In this document: in pieces, positions 13,201 to 25,160 of the stretch
Layout of the letters: each line of letters opens with the position of its first letter
Position numbering within the stretch: the stretch's first letter is position 1
DNA from: Paragorgia papillata
Taxonomy: Eukaryota > Cnidaria > Anthozoa > Scleralcyonacea > Coralliidae
DNA length: 64,000 bases
NCBI GenBank assembly: GCA_035771165.1
Contig: JAWNZC010000322.1
Coordinates: forward strand, 9,561,001 to 9,625,000
Direction: 5' to 3'
Translations under genes and position numbers: made by a program
The notes under the pieces: model-generated
Told to the model about the DNA's origin: nothing
What the model saw: only the letters and a program-made list of their open reading frames with translations
The model's database searches: none

Positions 13201-14470
13201 TGATACCTGTGAATAAATATTTTTATAGTGTTATTATATTTTCTGGATTAGGGCTTTGCTGTGTGCATTTAAAAAATATGAAAATATAATAAAATATTGG
13301 CATGTTTCTTTGACATTTAATAATACCCCACCCTCACCCCATGCACCCCTAAAGTGTATTGATTTGTGGTTATATAATTATAAATAAGATCTGACTGTGC
13401 AGCATAAAACAAATAAATCTTATTTTCTATAGTTTTGTGCAATATATTTAAAATATGTCCAACAATATTGGAAAACAACAGAATTATTTACGTCCAGAAA
13501 TTTCATTTCTAACTTAATCTTTTTGTACTATCATTCATTTGACTAGTTTACTAGATTTTAAAACTTACCTTTAGCTTTGTGGAGCTAGAATTGCAACGTA
13601 AAGCCAGTTATGAAAAAGGAAAGGGAAAATACTTTGTTGTTGCTGACGCCATAACTTTTGTAGAGTTGTCCAATTTTGCCTTGTTTCAATACCAGTGTTT
13701 CGTCGCATTTTGGAAGAAACGAGCTTCACAAGCTTTCAAATTAGTACTGTACATACTGCTGAAACAAACTTTCTGTTATATCTCCAGAGTCATGTCCAAC
13801 GAGAATAGTGAGTGATGATTTTTCGCTTTTCATTTTCACCAAGACATTGTGGGCTGAGTCTGTCTTTTATAATACAAAACTCACACTTGTTGCACGTAAT
13901 TTCCGCCACAAAAACATTCGCAGAAAGACGTCAAAGTTTGAAATAAACATCCAAAGTTTTTCATGTTAATTCATTCAGAAATAACTTTGAAGTTTTGTTT
14001 GTTTTTCCACGCCAGACTGTTGTACAAAGCGCTCAGAGTCTCTTGTCTTTTTTTGCTGACGAAGTCACGAAAAATTCGTGTCGCGACACGCTGTTACCGC
14101 GGGAAAATCCACGCAGTTCCTAACAGCTCTGACACAACCTGTTCAACATGGCTGTTACAGTGCTGGTATCGTCAGTCCTGATTTATCTGATACCAACAGC
14201 TTCCATCAGTACTGTTACCCCATCATAGCTGTTACAGCCTGTTCTTACAGATGGCTACAGATCTGTTGTCAACATGCCTGTATCATTCTTTTATATCAGA
14301 CTGATACAGCACTGACAGACCAACAGTCTGTTGCAGTCTGATGCTGTCAGTTCTGAACAGTCTGTGGACGTCTACAGCCTGTAACAGCTATGATATCATA
14401 CCTGTATCAGGCCTGTAGCTGCAACAGGCTGTAACAGACCTGTGGCAACCTGTGGCGTTTTTAGGTGTGT
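10291..14470. mobile_element. 4.18-kb non-autonomous DNA transposon with 16-bp TIRs
   Basis: Ends ACACACCTAAAAACGC (10291-10306) and its exact reverse complement (14455-14470) are flanked by AGATAT on both sides (10285-10290 and 14471-14476). The subterminal 200-400 bp at each end are crowded with CTGTTACAG/CTGTAACAG/CTGATACAG motifs in both orientations, as expected for transposase-binding arrays. No transposase is visible inside; the open frames are short and unlike known families. A 6-bp duplication excludes mariner, piggyBac and typical hAT; I cannot name the superfamily. Confidence 0.75.
11287..11620 (+). repeat. Three tandem copies of a ~115-bp unit
   Basis: Each unit contains GACATTACTTTCTAAAC, CTAATACACACCTG and GTATTCTCTCCTTGCC with small differences. 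It lies inside the 10291-14470 transposon. Confidence 0.8.
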
Positions 14471-14471
14471 A

Positions 14472-14603
14472 GATATGGATAAATAGCTAAAGATTGATTG
14501 TTGTTACTACTAGTTTCACGTCCATGGACGAGTTGTCTGAAGATCGTCCACGGACGTGAAACTAGTAGTAACAACAATCAATCTTTAGCTATTTATCCAT
14601 ATC
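14472..14603. repeat. 132-bp foldback hairpin
   Basis: Left arm 14472-~14534 and right arm ~14541-14603 are near-perfect reverse complements. The outer bases read GATATGGATAAATAGC and its complement. It begins inside the right target duplication of the 4.18-kb transposon, so one element may have inserted beside the other. Confidence 0.8.
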
Positions 14604-14644
14604 GCTATATATAAGATATTGAATCCTCTTGAAATAGTCTTTAT

Positions 14645-14676
14645 TCTACTATACTATACTATACTATACTATACTA

Positions 14677-14769
<93 letters not shown>

Positions 14770-14778
14770 TATATATAG
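14645..14778. repeat. (ACTAT)n and (AT)n microsatellite
   Basis: Seven or so ACTAT units pass into more than 80 bp of AT dinucleotides. The open frames of alternating Ile/Tyr across it are not genes. Confidence 0.95.
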
Positions 14779-14824
14779 TCTATTTTTACAGGGGCAACGC
14801 CCCTTGGGGCATAGGGGCAGCCCC

Positions 14825-15025
14825 CTAGACATACGTTTCGCTGTACAACAGCTCATCAGTGCAGCTCGGAACCACCATAGATTGATATGGGAACAGAGTA
14901 CTCAAACCACTAGTGGTGGGCATCGCCCAACGCTATTGCCACCCATATATATCCATAGAGTGCTCAACCACATCGAAATGTGGGAGCATATATATGTTCA
15001 ATCTGCAGACGTACGTTTCGTACGT
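14825..15025 (+). repeat. Interspersed repeat (inverted relative at 18280-18550)
   Basis: Contains ACGTTTCGCTGTACAACAGC and GAGTGCTCAACC, which recur in reverse complement at 18280-18550. Both copies sit beside AT microsatellites, which suggests one mobile family whose ends are microsatellite-like. Confidence 0.6.
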
Positions 15026-15294
15026 ATATCTTTTTATATTTGAACTTTTATTATTATTGTGCACACAATTCATACATGTAAATTAGAATAATGTTTTGTA
15101 CTAGTATATATTATCATGTACTAACTGTATTTATTCAAGTATTCTACAGAAAAAAATGTTCTTGCTTGACGTTACAAAAAGGAAAGAACACCAACTCTAT
15201 CACCTAACTCTATAACCTACTGTAACTTTCAGTTAACTGTTATCTGGCGTCGCCAGACTAACGATAATGTTTTATTAGCGTGCATTAATTTCCA

Positions 15295-15590
15295 TTACAC
15301 TCCTGAAGTTACGTTCAATCTTATTAAACTTTTCTCGAAGAAATTGTTTAATTCATTATCCGTCTTCGTCAGAAACCAACCTGACAATTCTTCCATTAAA
15401 AAATCAGCAATGGTAATTGCTTCGATTGTGTTCGCAATTCTTTGGGCAGCCGAGCTGTAAATCTCGTGGATTTGATTCCATTCCAAATTGGAGGTCCCTC
15501 GTATTTTATTGCGCCACTGATGAAACCAGTCTTGTAGTTCCCTTGAGATTTTTATACTGTATCGTTGGATAGGAGGGGAAAGCCACTCAT
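15295..15590 (-). CDS. Two-exon gene of unknown function, exon 2
   Basis: Second exon of the gene that starts at 16518. The acceptor reads TTATTTTGCAG just 5' of the exon on the minus strand. The joined coding length (346 + 296 nt) is an exact multiple of three with no internal stop, giving 213 residues. This part carries a helical-looking segment (residues about 117-213) with QDWFHQWRNKIRG and NSIYSS-like motifs and ends at a TGA or TAA at 15295. Its last third recurs in the tandem array at 23.2-24.2 kb. I do not recognise a named domain in this exon. Confidence 0.55.
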
Positions 15591-16172
15591 CTGCAAAATA
15601 AGATATGTGAGATGCACGATTGTTTGGTGATGTTTGTTCGCCTTATTTTATTGACAAGTAATGAAGTCAGTAATTATTCAGCACTTTCCACGAAATCTTA
15701 TATTCATTCCGCGTACTCACTCAGTGGGGGTGCAACCGGTTTAAAGCAGTTCCGAGCAGTATAAACTGGTTTCTCTATGGCGCAATCTAAATTCTCAACG
15801 AACAGTTTCTTTAAATTCGGTTCAAATGAATCATTAGATTTTAGGCAATGACCGCAATAGATGTACAGTACAAAGAAACGATTCATCTAGGTTGCATGTT
15901 AATCTCGTTCTAAGAATCTACTTCGGGGTTGTGTTTTAGAAGGTCTTTACGATTTGGAAGAGGCCGGAGAGTTTACGTAATCATGTCACAAACACTGGAC
16001 TGTGGATATAGTCTGTTGTATTAGGTATTTATGTTGTTTCTGATAAAATTATTTGCGGTGAAATTTCTAAACAACAACGTATATGAATACGTGCAGCTTG
16101 GCGAGCATGGCACGCCAATGTTTATATCACCAGCGAAACGGAAGAGCGATACATAAAGACATATTTACTTAC

Positions 16173-16518
16173 CTGGAGGTCTATTGGCCACCAACAACTG
16201 TAGAATTCTCATCCACTGCTGAAAATGTCGTATCTTTAAGAGCATCTTTTCAGACAACCCGCCTTCAGAGGCTTCGAAGAACATGGCAATACAATCTAAA
16301 TTGTCAATAGTCATGATACGTTGAGATTGTTCCATTTTTATCAACCATTCTGAAACTCCTTTGTCCCACACTGATGTCGGTATAGATTCGTAAAAGAAAA
16401 CTTTGAATTCTTCCCGATGATTTTTATTCAATTCTAGATATTGAGTAATACTCAAAAGAAGACTTCTGTATCTGGTCCACGGTGGTTTAATTTTTATAAT
16501 CGTATTTTCCTCTTCCAT
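16173..16518 (-). CDS. Two-exon gene, exon 1; possible death-fold protein
   Basis: First exon, starting at the ATG at 16518 and ending at a consensus donor (CCTCCAG then GTAAGT). It joins in phase 1 to the exon at 15590 across a 582-bp intron. Residues about 15-105 have the length, helix-rich look and hydrophobic spacing of a death-effector-like six-helix fold (RSLLLSITQYLEL near the start, AMFFEASE in the middle, KIRHFQQWMRILQLL at the end). This is a weak fold guess from pattern alone. A homologous copy at 24214-25160 is broken. If the fold is right, the protein would act as an adaptor in apoptosis or innate immune signalling. Confidence 0.55.
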
Positions 16519-16744
16519 ATTTCTTGTATCTTCCTTCGCGACGTAGCTGGTCTGACTCTGACGTGCACAATAACCGGTTTCTGATTTATATTCCGACTAA
16601 AACTTACCAATGATATCGCTCGTTGTCACGTGCCTAGTATATACATTTCTATTGGTTATGGAGCATGCATGCGGATGTCACTTTCCAATTTCCGCGGTAA
16701 TGTGTGCTGCGCTTCTCGATACATTCATGTGGGAAAATATTAAT

Positions 16745-18160
16745 TGGGTTATAAGTGGTAAAGGTCGCTGTTCCAAGACAACGACCATAAATACAGTAAA
16801 AGATGACCATGGCCAGATTATTCATGACGAAATATTAATAGCAAATCAATTTAACAAATATTTTACTGAAATTGGGCCAAAATTATCCAGTGAACTCCCG
16901 GGCATTGCTCTGGATTTTTCTCACTATTTGACAGCAGTTGACTGTGAATTTCACTTTACTACCATAACTGAGGAAAACGTTTTTAAAGAATTGATGAAAA
17001 TCAAACCAAACAAAGCCTCAGGACCCGACAAAATCCCTGGTAAATTGTTAAAGGATTCTGCAACTGTTGTGGCACCCTTTTAGAAACTTATTTTCAATTT
17101 ATCCTTATCAAATGGTATTTTTCCAAACGATTGGAGGAATGCGAGAGTCTCACCGATATACAAATAAGAACTATATGGCATTAAGAACACTGCTCTCCGT
17201 TGGTTCACCTCTTATTTAAGTCAAAGAAAACAAGTATGTAAAGTAGGGCTTTCGAATTCAAAAAGTGAAACACGTTAGAACGGGTGTACCTCAAGGGTCA
17301 AATCTTGGTCCTTTCTTGTTTCTCCTTTATATAAATGATTTGCCAAAATGTCTGGGCTTATCTGTCCCCTGCTCTTTTTGCTGACGACACAAATCTTTCC
17401 GTGAGTGGCACTACTTATGAGATAGAAGAGAAATTAGAAGAGGACCTGAATAATGTTCATCATTGGTTATTGGCTAAGTTGACTTTAAATGTTAGCAAAA
17501 CTGAGTACATGTTAATTGGCTCGAGACAAAAGCTCTCTCAAGTTACAATTGATCCCGCCTTGTTTATTGGGTCTGACAGTATTAATCGTGTCTCGTCCAC
17601 TAAACACTGGGAGTTGTAGTGGATGAATGCATCACCTGGAAAGATCATATTGATCAAGTTGCTAAGAAAGCTTCCAAAGGAATAGGCTTGATGAGACGAT
17701 CAAAAGATCTACTCAATACAAATTATTTAAAAGCTGTTTATGATGACCTCGTATTGCCGCACTTTGATTACTGCGCACTAGTGTGGGATAATTGTTTAAA
17801 AACCTTACAAACCAAATTACAGAAACTTCAAAACAAAGCAGCTCGAATTCTTACAGGTGCAATAGCTACGAAACACCATCTGATGCTGTCAGAGCTAAGT
17901 TAAAGTGGGAGACATTACTATCAAGAAGAGAAAAGCGAATTAATTCTCTAATGGAAAAAGTAATGCAGGGTGACTCAAACAATTATCTAGAAGAATTATT
18001 TGCAATTTCATGCAACAAAACCTACAATTTAAGGAGTAACAATTGTGTTCTCTCCCTGCCTAAACGAAATACTAATGCTCTAAAAAGACGTTTTAGCTAC
18101 CGAGGTGCTACAGTTTGGAATGACTTAAATAATAAAAAGAAATTAATCTAAATAAGGATT
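16745..18160 (+). pseudogene. Internally deleted LINE reverse transcriptase
   Basis: Remnant of a CR1/jockey-type non-LTR retrotransposon ORF2. Visible blocks, in different frames, are the N-terminal RT segment with KIKPNKASGPDKIPGKLL (about 16990-17060), a [14 protein letters not shown] block (about 17290), the catalytic FADDTNLS block (about 17380), and the thumb and C-terminal region to TVWNDLNNKK at 18151. Some sequence between about 17160 and 17170 is missing, and at least three frameshifts separate the blocks, so it is dead. It has no recognisable endonuclease part and is 5'-truncated. Confidence 0.85.
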
Positions 18161-18204
18161 GTAATTTTTAATAATTTTATATAAATTATTCCATATTTTT
18201 TAAT

Positions 18205-18285
18205 AACTTTTACTGTGTGTGTATATATGTATGTATATGTGTATGTATATATATATGTATATATATATATATGTATATATATACT
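18205..18285. repeat. (TATG)n/(TA)n microsatellite
   Basis: Alternating TATGTA and TA units directly after the LINE remnant; it could include its tail. Confidence 0.85.
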
Positions 18286-18549
18286 TCGGTGTTGTTGAGC
18301 ACTCCGTGAAGTTGCCTTGGGTAGGCTACCTATTAGCGATAATGCAACGCTCACTACCCTTGTGGAAGTTTGAGCACTCTGGGCCCATGCGCACTTCACG
18401 CCATCTGAATATACTTCACCGATGCTGTCCCACATGCGGTTGTCACCGACGATCGCATGTGTATAAGTAATTGATGAAATACATTCCGATTGTTCCAAGC
18501 TACACTGATGAGCTGTAGTACAGCGAAACACCGTGTCTGTAGATTGAAC

Positions 18550-18550
<1 letters not shown>
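18280..18550 (-). repeat. Interspersed repeat (inverted relative of 14825-15025)
   Basis: In reverse complement it contains GAGTGCTCAACAACACCG- and CTACAGCTCATCAG-like segments matching the copy at 14825-15025. AT microsatellites flank both ends (another at 18551-18640). Confidence 0.6.
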
Positions 18551-18581
<31 letters not shown>

Positions 18582-18640
18582 GAAATGTATGTATGTATGT
18601 GTGTATATGTATGTATATATATAAATATATATTTTAAATT

Positions 18641-19771
18641 TAATGTTTGCTTGTACTGTACATATTATTTTTTGTTATCTTAAATGCACGGCCATCTGAA
18701 AATCAACCTTTTTAATTTTTTCCTAACTTTGATATAGAACTCTGGTTGAGATGTTACCGTGCTAAAATAATTGTAAATAAATTCACCTTCACTGTGGCGG
18801 TAATAAAAGTAGTAATAAAAATATTGTTGCAATTCGGTTTCTCTGTCTCGCCAATTAATTTGACGAAGTTTGTTGAACAAATTTCTCCTTTAATTTTGAT
18901 TAGTTTTTAACTAATAATCCTACTTCCTTTACTGGTTGTTCAAAAAAATAGAAACCAATTCAAAACAGTTTCCAACGAATTTTATTAAACAAGACGCCTG
19001 GTCAGGCGTTCACTCGGGCTACTGCAAAATCGCAGCTGCAGTCACATCGCATGCAGTGCTAACTCAAGATAAACGTCATCAAGTCACAGACAAAACACAA
19101 TCTAATTCTCCGATAGAAAACACAATTCGCAATACACGATTGCCTGTATTTAACGTATTTCCACACATCGTTGCTTTATGTCGAGTCTGTTCGGGTGTTA
19201 AATATCAACGCAGCATCATGCATGTTTAGTGTAAAGTTCAATTAGTATAGCGACATTACTGACCAATAACTATCGACTACACCGTAGTACAAAAGCTCAT
19301 GCAGCTTTATAACAGTAGATACATGGCGGTAAAGTAATTTACGAATATGAGACTTTCCTGTAGCTGCCAGATCTAATAAATTTCTGATTCTTTGCAAGCT
19401 TATGTTGTTGTAGCTTTTCTTCGAAGTGTTATATTTAGGTGTATTTACGCCATATTTCTTGTTTGTTTATGATCGTTGAGTTATGCGAATTAGGTTAATC
19501 GTAACTTCACGCACGCTGATTGGATGCATTCTGAAGTGAGCCATTCAAAATAGAACACCAATGTAGTTTGCAGGACTCCACAGAAATCCCATCTATATTC
19601 CAATGTGTTTTTAAAAAAACATAAATTTTAGTATATAAATTCAAAATTACGGTTGGCAACCGCCCTCACGTTCAAAGTATATACTATTCGATACGATCTG
19701 GCATGGTTGCCTGCTTGTAACAAAAAATGCCATCAACGGTGTTTTTGAGTAGCCTCCTTCGCAGGCGTTCT
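18641..19771. other. No gene seen
   Basis: Open frames at 18680-18880 and 18936-19229 match no family I recognise. No repeat boundary was found. Confidence 0.4.
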
Positions 19772-20067
19772 TTGACTTCTCACAAGTGTTAATACAGAAT
19801 TTTAGATTTTTTTAAAAATATTTAACGCGCAACATTGAGATATATACCAAAGAGAAGCTATTGAAAAATGCTATTTGGGGTAGAAATTTCAAGTTATTAG
19901 CTAAACGGAAAAATATTTTAAAAATGGGAAAACATCCGTCATTTAATTCATTGCGTGAATGTGTTAATAAATATTATATAAATCAGTAATATTGTTGACT
20001 ATTAAGGCATCTTTATAAACCATCTCTGTATTTTAGTATTTTATAATTACTCTGGCTATATAACGCC

Positions 20068-21308
20068 TAGCCTGCGTAGCCAGACGTTACTGGATTGGGG
20101 GACTGGGGAGAGGGCTGAGATGTAACGCCTGCAGTGGAGCTCTTTGGTTTTGTCAAACACCCCCAAATGAAATATGATCTCGTGCAGCCAATGTCTGAAG
20201 CCTAAATTAACTGTTTTGTATTAATTGTAATATTTCAAAATCCATGGCATTTAATTCAGTAACATTTCGCGTAAATTATTATTTCAATAATTCTCTTTGT
20301 ATAAAAAACAATTATAGTACAAGGGAGTTAAAAGACTGAGAGTTGGTCGCAAATCTGTGGAAGGGATAAATTAATATTAACGGAATATGTCTGCAGTGTT
20401 CGACCGGGTGTCTGCTGACAAATATTTCTAAAACTGTGGACTGGAAATGTATGAAATTAGGTGTGAATGGTAGAGTAATCCTGTTTCTATCAATGGCAAC
20501 GAATATTCATGAAAAAAAACAGTAATGACAGCGAGTGTTTACCGAAATAAAACAGTTGTGAAAGGTATATAAATAGTAGTGATTATTTAACGGAGATGTC
20601 TGCGGCGTCCCACGGTATCTGCTCACAAATATTTATCAAACTGTGGCCTGAAAATTTATAAAATTAGGTGTGAATGGTAGAGTAACCCCGTTTCTATCAA
20701 TGGCAAACGAATATTCATGAAGAGAACAGTAATGACAGTGAGTGTTTACCAAAATAAAACAGTTGAGTGAAAGGTATACCATTATTGAACGGAAATGTCT
20801 GCGGCGTCCCACGGTGTTCGCTCGCAAATATTTTCAGAAATTTTATGACTGACATATGAAACAAAAAGACATATGAAAGCAAAGCGTCTCACGGTGTTCG
20901 CTTTCAAAATCAAATTCAGGAACTTCCTATATATTATTAAGATATATAAGCATGGAGGTTTTAAATATAAAACTTACGGTTGAATGGTATGGGAGTCGAG
21001 GAGGCTGACACTCAGCATTTTCATTTGATCAAATCGCAAAAGCCTGCAAGTGCTGTTTAGATATTTCCTTTGATATAAATCGTTTCAGCTTTGTTTGAAA
21101 ATTAGAATTGAAATTATTATTTTTACTTACTAAACCTTCTTGATTGACAGATTATGGGCGCTAAGCGAATCACATTCGGCGTAATCAATAATTAAAATCC
21201 CGTTCGTCAGCGAACGGGTTTGACAAAACCAAAGAGCTCCACTGCAGGCGTTACATCTCAGCCCTCTCCCCAGTCCCCCAATCCAGTAACGCCTGGCTAC
21301 GCAGGCTA
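20068..21308. mobile_element. 1.24-kb element with 91-bp TIRs
   Basis: Arms 20068-20158 and 21218-21308 are nearly identical reverse complements beginning TAGCCTGCGTAGCC. The element at 54669-55618 starts with the same AGCCTGCGTAGCC, so the two are one family. Flanking bases do not give a clean duplication here. It is non-coding inside. Confidence 0.75.
20380..20880 (+). repeat. Tandem repeat of ~200 bp, 2-3 copies
   Basis: Units share GTGTGAATGGTAGAGTAA, TTTCTATCAATGGCAA and CAGTAATGACAG with scattered differences; the third copy is partial. They lie inside the 20068-21308 element. Confidence 0.7.
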
Positions 21309-22289
21309 TAGAGATCGCTCGGGTTAAAGGATTTAAAACTATTGTGAACGCTATAAAGGCTTTAATAGTATTTTATTACTCAGGCCAACGCTAGGCGATT
21401 CTACTTGTCACTGCCTGGGAGATCGCTAGGGTTAAAATAAAAGCTATAAATTCCAATGTGAAGTCCAAATTCTCTTGCTTTGGAATCTTTGGCTAGAAAG
21501 CCGCAAACGTTTCAAAAGCTTCATTAGATGCATTCGAAGTCAACAATAATAATATTGCTGATTTAATAATCAAATGACAAACGTTTTCCCATTTTAAAAA
21601 TATTTTCCGTTTACCTAAAAACTTGAAATTTCTACTCCAAATAGCATTTTTCAATAGCTTCTCTTTGGTATATATCTCAATATTGCGCGTTAAATATTTA
21701 AAAAAAAATCTAAAATTCTGTATTAACACTTGTGAGAAGTCAATTTCCTGTTTATTTGCATAATATTATTTCGAACGGTTCGCACATTTTGGACATTTTA
21801 ACAAGTTTTACAAAACGGAGAAACTTGAACTATACATCAAATGAAAGCTTATTCAACATGTGATAACATACGTACACAATATATTTTAATGATGAGTAGT
21901 TCTGAACTTACTAGCCGTTTTTGTTCCACAACTGACAAGATGCCGCGCGCAATGTGCCATGCCACTTGATACTCGCCGATTTTCCCCTCGGAACCGTTCA
22001 AAAGTCGTCAACATGAAAGCCTATCGGCATTGGAAGCTAAAATATCGCTAATAACTACCAAGTTGAGAGTATTTTGTTCGTTGTGGCATATTCTAACTTC
22101 GGCTGAAGTGATATATTGGAATATTTATAAACCTTGGGCAAGATCAGGCAACGATTTCTAGTCAAGCATGCGCATTGGATTAGCCAATCAGAACGGGCCC
22201 TGAAATGGCTGTTACCAGAGCCTCGTGTGAGTATGGGAACGCGCGGATCTGAGATTGCTTCTACCCCCGAGTGGCCCTCCTGCAGCTCA

Positions 22290-22560
22290 GTTCTTTATTC
22301 TGTGACAGCGATCAAGATCTTGAATTGCATGGAGACTGGGAGCCTCAAATAGACATTGGTATGTATGGTTAAATTCCCTAGAAATAAATTGTCTGGAAAC
22401 GCGACCGCCAAAGTCTTTGTTCTAGGTTTTTGTTCACGTTGGTTGTGCACCTAATTATTTCACCTTAATGCTTGCTGAACAATTGTATTTTTGGTATAAT
22501 GAAGCAATCAACCAATAGCAGCGTTGCTTTATAAATATTAATGAACGTAAAACAAAAGAT
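22290..22560 (+). repeat. Segment duplicated at 25950-26190
   Basis: Both copies contain GCGATCAAGATCTTGAATTG and, further on, AATGAAGCAATCAACCAATA. This is a dispersed duplication with no supported gene. Confidence 0.65.
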
Positions 22561-22929
22561 TGTGCACCTTATTTGCCACCCTCAACCTAAAATTGTAGCT
22601 CATTGTTAACCGCTTTGGTGTTCACCGTGTCTCCAGACAATATAATTCTAGGGACTATGGTATGGTTAAATTACATAATAATATATGCGCTTGTTGATTT
22701 TCTAACAATATTATAAGGTACAACTACAGTAACTGCACAACATCTAATTTATTTAATATAAGTTAATTACCAGAAGTCACACATTATATCTTTACTGTAT
22801 GTGGATGCTGAACTGGAGAACATGATTTCTGAATGCAGTGACCATTTTGCTGCCCAATCACAGAATAAAATTTCGAATGTACAGTTTTTTTGTAACTTAT
22901 ATAAAAAATAATTTATTTGTTCCAATAAG

Positions 22930-23176
22930 AAATTACAATATTTTTGTGAACAATGCAGTACTTATCAACATAATAAATAACAGTGTAAAACTGCAGTAAA
23001 AGTAATATGTATCTTAGTTTGCTTTTTAAAGAGGTGGCATTTACTGTACATGTACTTGATAATTGCCAATTTTGCACTGAGCTCAAATAGGACATCAAGT
23101 CAAAATTTACTGTATCCTTGCTTACTATAGGCTAGCCTGCTTAATGGTGTTGCAACTTAAAACTCATTTTAGCTTA
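22930..23176 (+). repeat. Second copy of the 8380-8660 segment
   Basis: Lies directly upstream of the tandem array, as the related 8380-8660 segment lies upstream of the single copy at 9240-9400. The block order is therefore conserved, consistent with one larger duplication. Confidence 0.55.
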
Positions 23177-24240
23177 ACTAGACATGCTTTTTTAAACAAT
23201 TTTTCTAGCTAACATGGGATGATCAGACAAGCAACATTGTACCATATCAAGTTTTACTATATATGTTTGGAATGGTTAAGTTATGTTACGGATTCTTTGG
23301 GTAGCCTAGCTGTATTTGTTATACTGCATCTAGCGTGCATTAATTTCCATTACACTCCTAGAGTTACGTTTAATCTTATTAAACTTTTTTTAATCTTATT
23401 AAACTTTTCTCGAAGAAGTTGTTTAATTCATGATCCGTCTTCATCAGAAAGCAATCTGACAATTATACTAGACGTATTTTTTTAAACAATTTTTCAAGCT
23501 AACATGGGATGATCAGACAAGCAACATTGTACCATATCAAGTTTTACTATCTTTGGAATGGCTAAGTTTATATGTTACAGGTTCTTTGGGTAGCCTAGCT
23601 GTATTTGTTATATCTAGTGTGCATTAATTTCCATTACACTCCTGGAGTTACGTTTAATCTTATTAAACTTTTCTCGAAGAAATTGTTTAATTCATGATCC
23701 GTCTTCATCAGAAAGCAATCTGAGAATTATACTAGACGTGTTTTTTTAAACAATTTTTCTAGCTAACATGGGATGATCAGACAAGCAACATTGTACCATA
23801 TCAAGTTTTACTATCTTTGAAATGGTTAAGTTATGTTACGGGTTCTTTGGGTAGCCTAGCTGTGTTTGTTATATCTAGCGTGCATTAATTTCCATTACAC
23901 TCCTAGAGTTACGTTTAATCTTATTAAACTTTTCTCGAAGAAATTGTTTAATTCATGATCCGTCTTCATCAGAGACCAATCTGACAATTATACTAGACGT
24001 GTTTTTTTAAACAATTTTTCTAGCTAACATGGGATGATCAGACAAGCAACATTGTACCATATCAAGTTTTACTATCTTTGAAATGGTTAAGTTATGTTAC
24101 GGGTTCTTTGGGTAGCCTAGCTGTATTTGTTATATCTAGCGTGCATTAATTTCCATTACACTCCTAGAGTTACGTGTAATCTTATTAAACGTTTCTCGAA
24201 GAAATTGTTTAATTCATAATCCGTCTTCATCAGAAACCAA
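23177..24240 (+). repeat. Four-copy tandem array of ~261-291-bp chimeric units
   Basis: Units start near 23177, 23468, 23729 and 23991. Each joins a segment like 9240-9400 to a segment matching the 3' end of the two-exon gene (15285-15400 in the intact copy). The last unit runs into the broken gene copy at 24214. The array seems to have grown by unequal exchange after the repeat joined the gene's end. Confidence 0.8.
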
Positions 24241-25160
24241 TCTCATTGCTGACAATTCTGCCATTAAAAAATCAGCAATGGTAATTGCTTCGATTGTGTT
24301 CGCAATTCTTTGGGCAGCCGAGCTGTAAATATTGTGGATTTGATTCCATTCCAAATTGGAGGTCCCCCGTATTTTATTGCGCCACCAATAAAACCAGTCT
24401 TGTAGTTCCCTTGAGATTTTTATACTGTTTCGTTGGATAGGAGGGGAACGCCACTCATCTGCAAAATAAGATATATATGTGAGATGCACGATTGTTTGGT
24501 AATGTTTGTTCGCCTTATTTTATAGACAAGTATTAAAGTGCACTTTCGAAATCTTCTATTCATTCCGCGTACTCCCTCAGTGGGGGAGCAACTGGTTTAA
24601 AGCAGTTCTGAGCAGTATAAACTGGTTTCTTCTATGGCGCAATCGAAATTCTCAACGTACAGAAATGTTGTTTCTTTCAAATTTGGTTCAAGTGAGTGAT
24701 TAGATTTCAGGCAATGACCGCAATAGATGTACAGTGCAAAGAAACGATTCATCTAGGTTGCATGTTATAAAATCTCGTACAACGTATTTGAATACGTGCA
24801 CGCCAATGTTTTAATCACCAGAGAAACGGAAGAACGATATACACGAAGACGAGATCGTTATACTTACCTAGAGGTCTATTGGCCACCAACAACTGTATAA
24901 TTCTCATCCACCACTGAAAATGTCGTATCTTTAAGAGGGTATTTTGAGACAACTCGCCTTCAGAGGCTTCAAAGAACATAGCAATACGTTCTAAATTGTC
25001 AATACTCATGGTGCGTTGAGACCATTCTGAAACTCCTTTGTCGCAAACTGATGTCGGTATAGATTCGTAAAAGAAACCTTTGAATTCTTCCCGATGATTT
25101 TCATTCAATTCTAGATATTGAATAAATAATACTCAAAAGAAGGATTCTGTTTCTGGTCCA
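24214..25160 (-). pseudogene. Broken second copy of the two-exon gene
   Basis: Exon-like parts at about 24868-25160 and 24214-24458 match the intact gene at 15295-16518, and both splice sites are kept (GTAAGT donor, TTTTGCAG acceptor). Near 25115 a small insertion shifts the frame and the original start is not in frame. Six codons are missing in the middle relative to the intact copy. In the second exon an extra ~8 bases change the C-terminus and bring an early stop at 24214. It is probably a pseudogene after segmental duplication. Confidence 0.7.

Larger units (their letters stand above)
19772..21743. mobile_element. Inverted-repeat element with a nested insertion
   Basis: Arms at about 19772-19950 and about 21570-21743 are diverged reverse complements; the outer ends read TTGACTTCTCACAAGTG and its complement. 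They enclose a second TIR structure at 20068-21308. No transposase-like frame is visible. Confidence 0.65.

Noticed and set aside
14619..14856. Open frames of alternating Tyr and Ile
   Set aside because: Translations of the AT microsatellite.
15704..15886. 60-codon frame as a middle exon of the two-exon gene
   Set aside because: Including it breaks the phase and brings stops; exon 1 joins exon 2 directly with no shift.
22134..22352. 72-codon frame
   Set aside because: Lies partly in a dispersed duplication and matches no protein.
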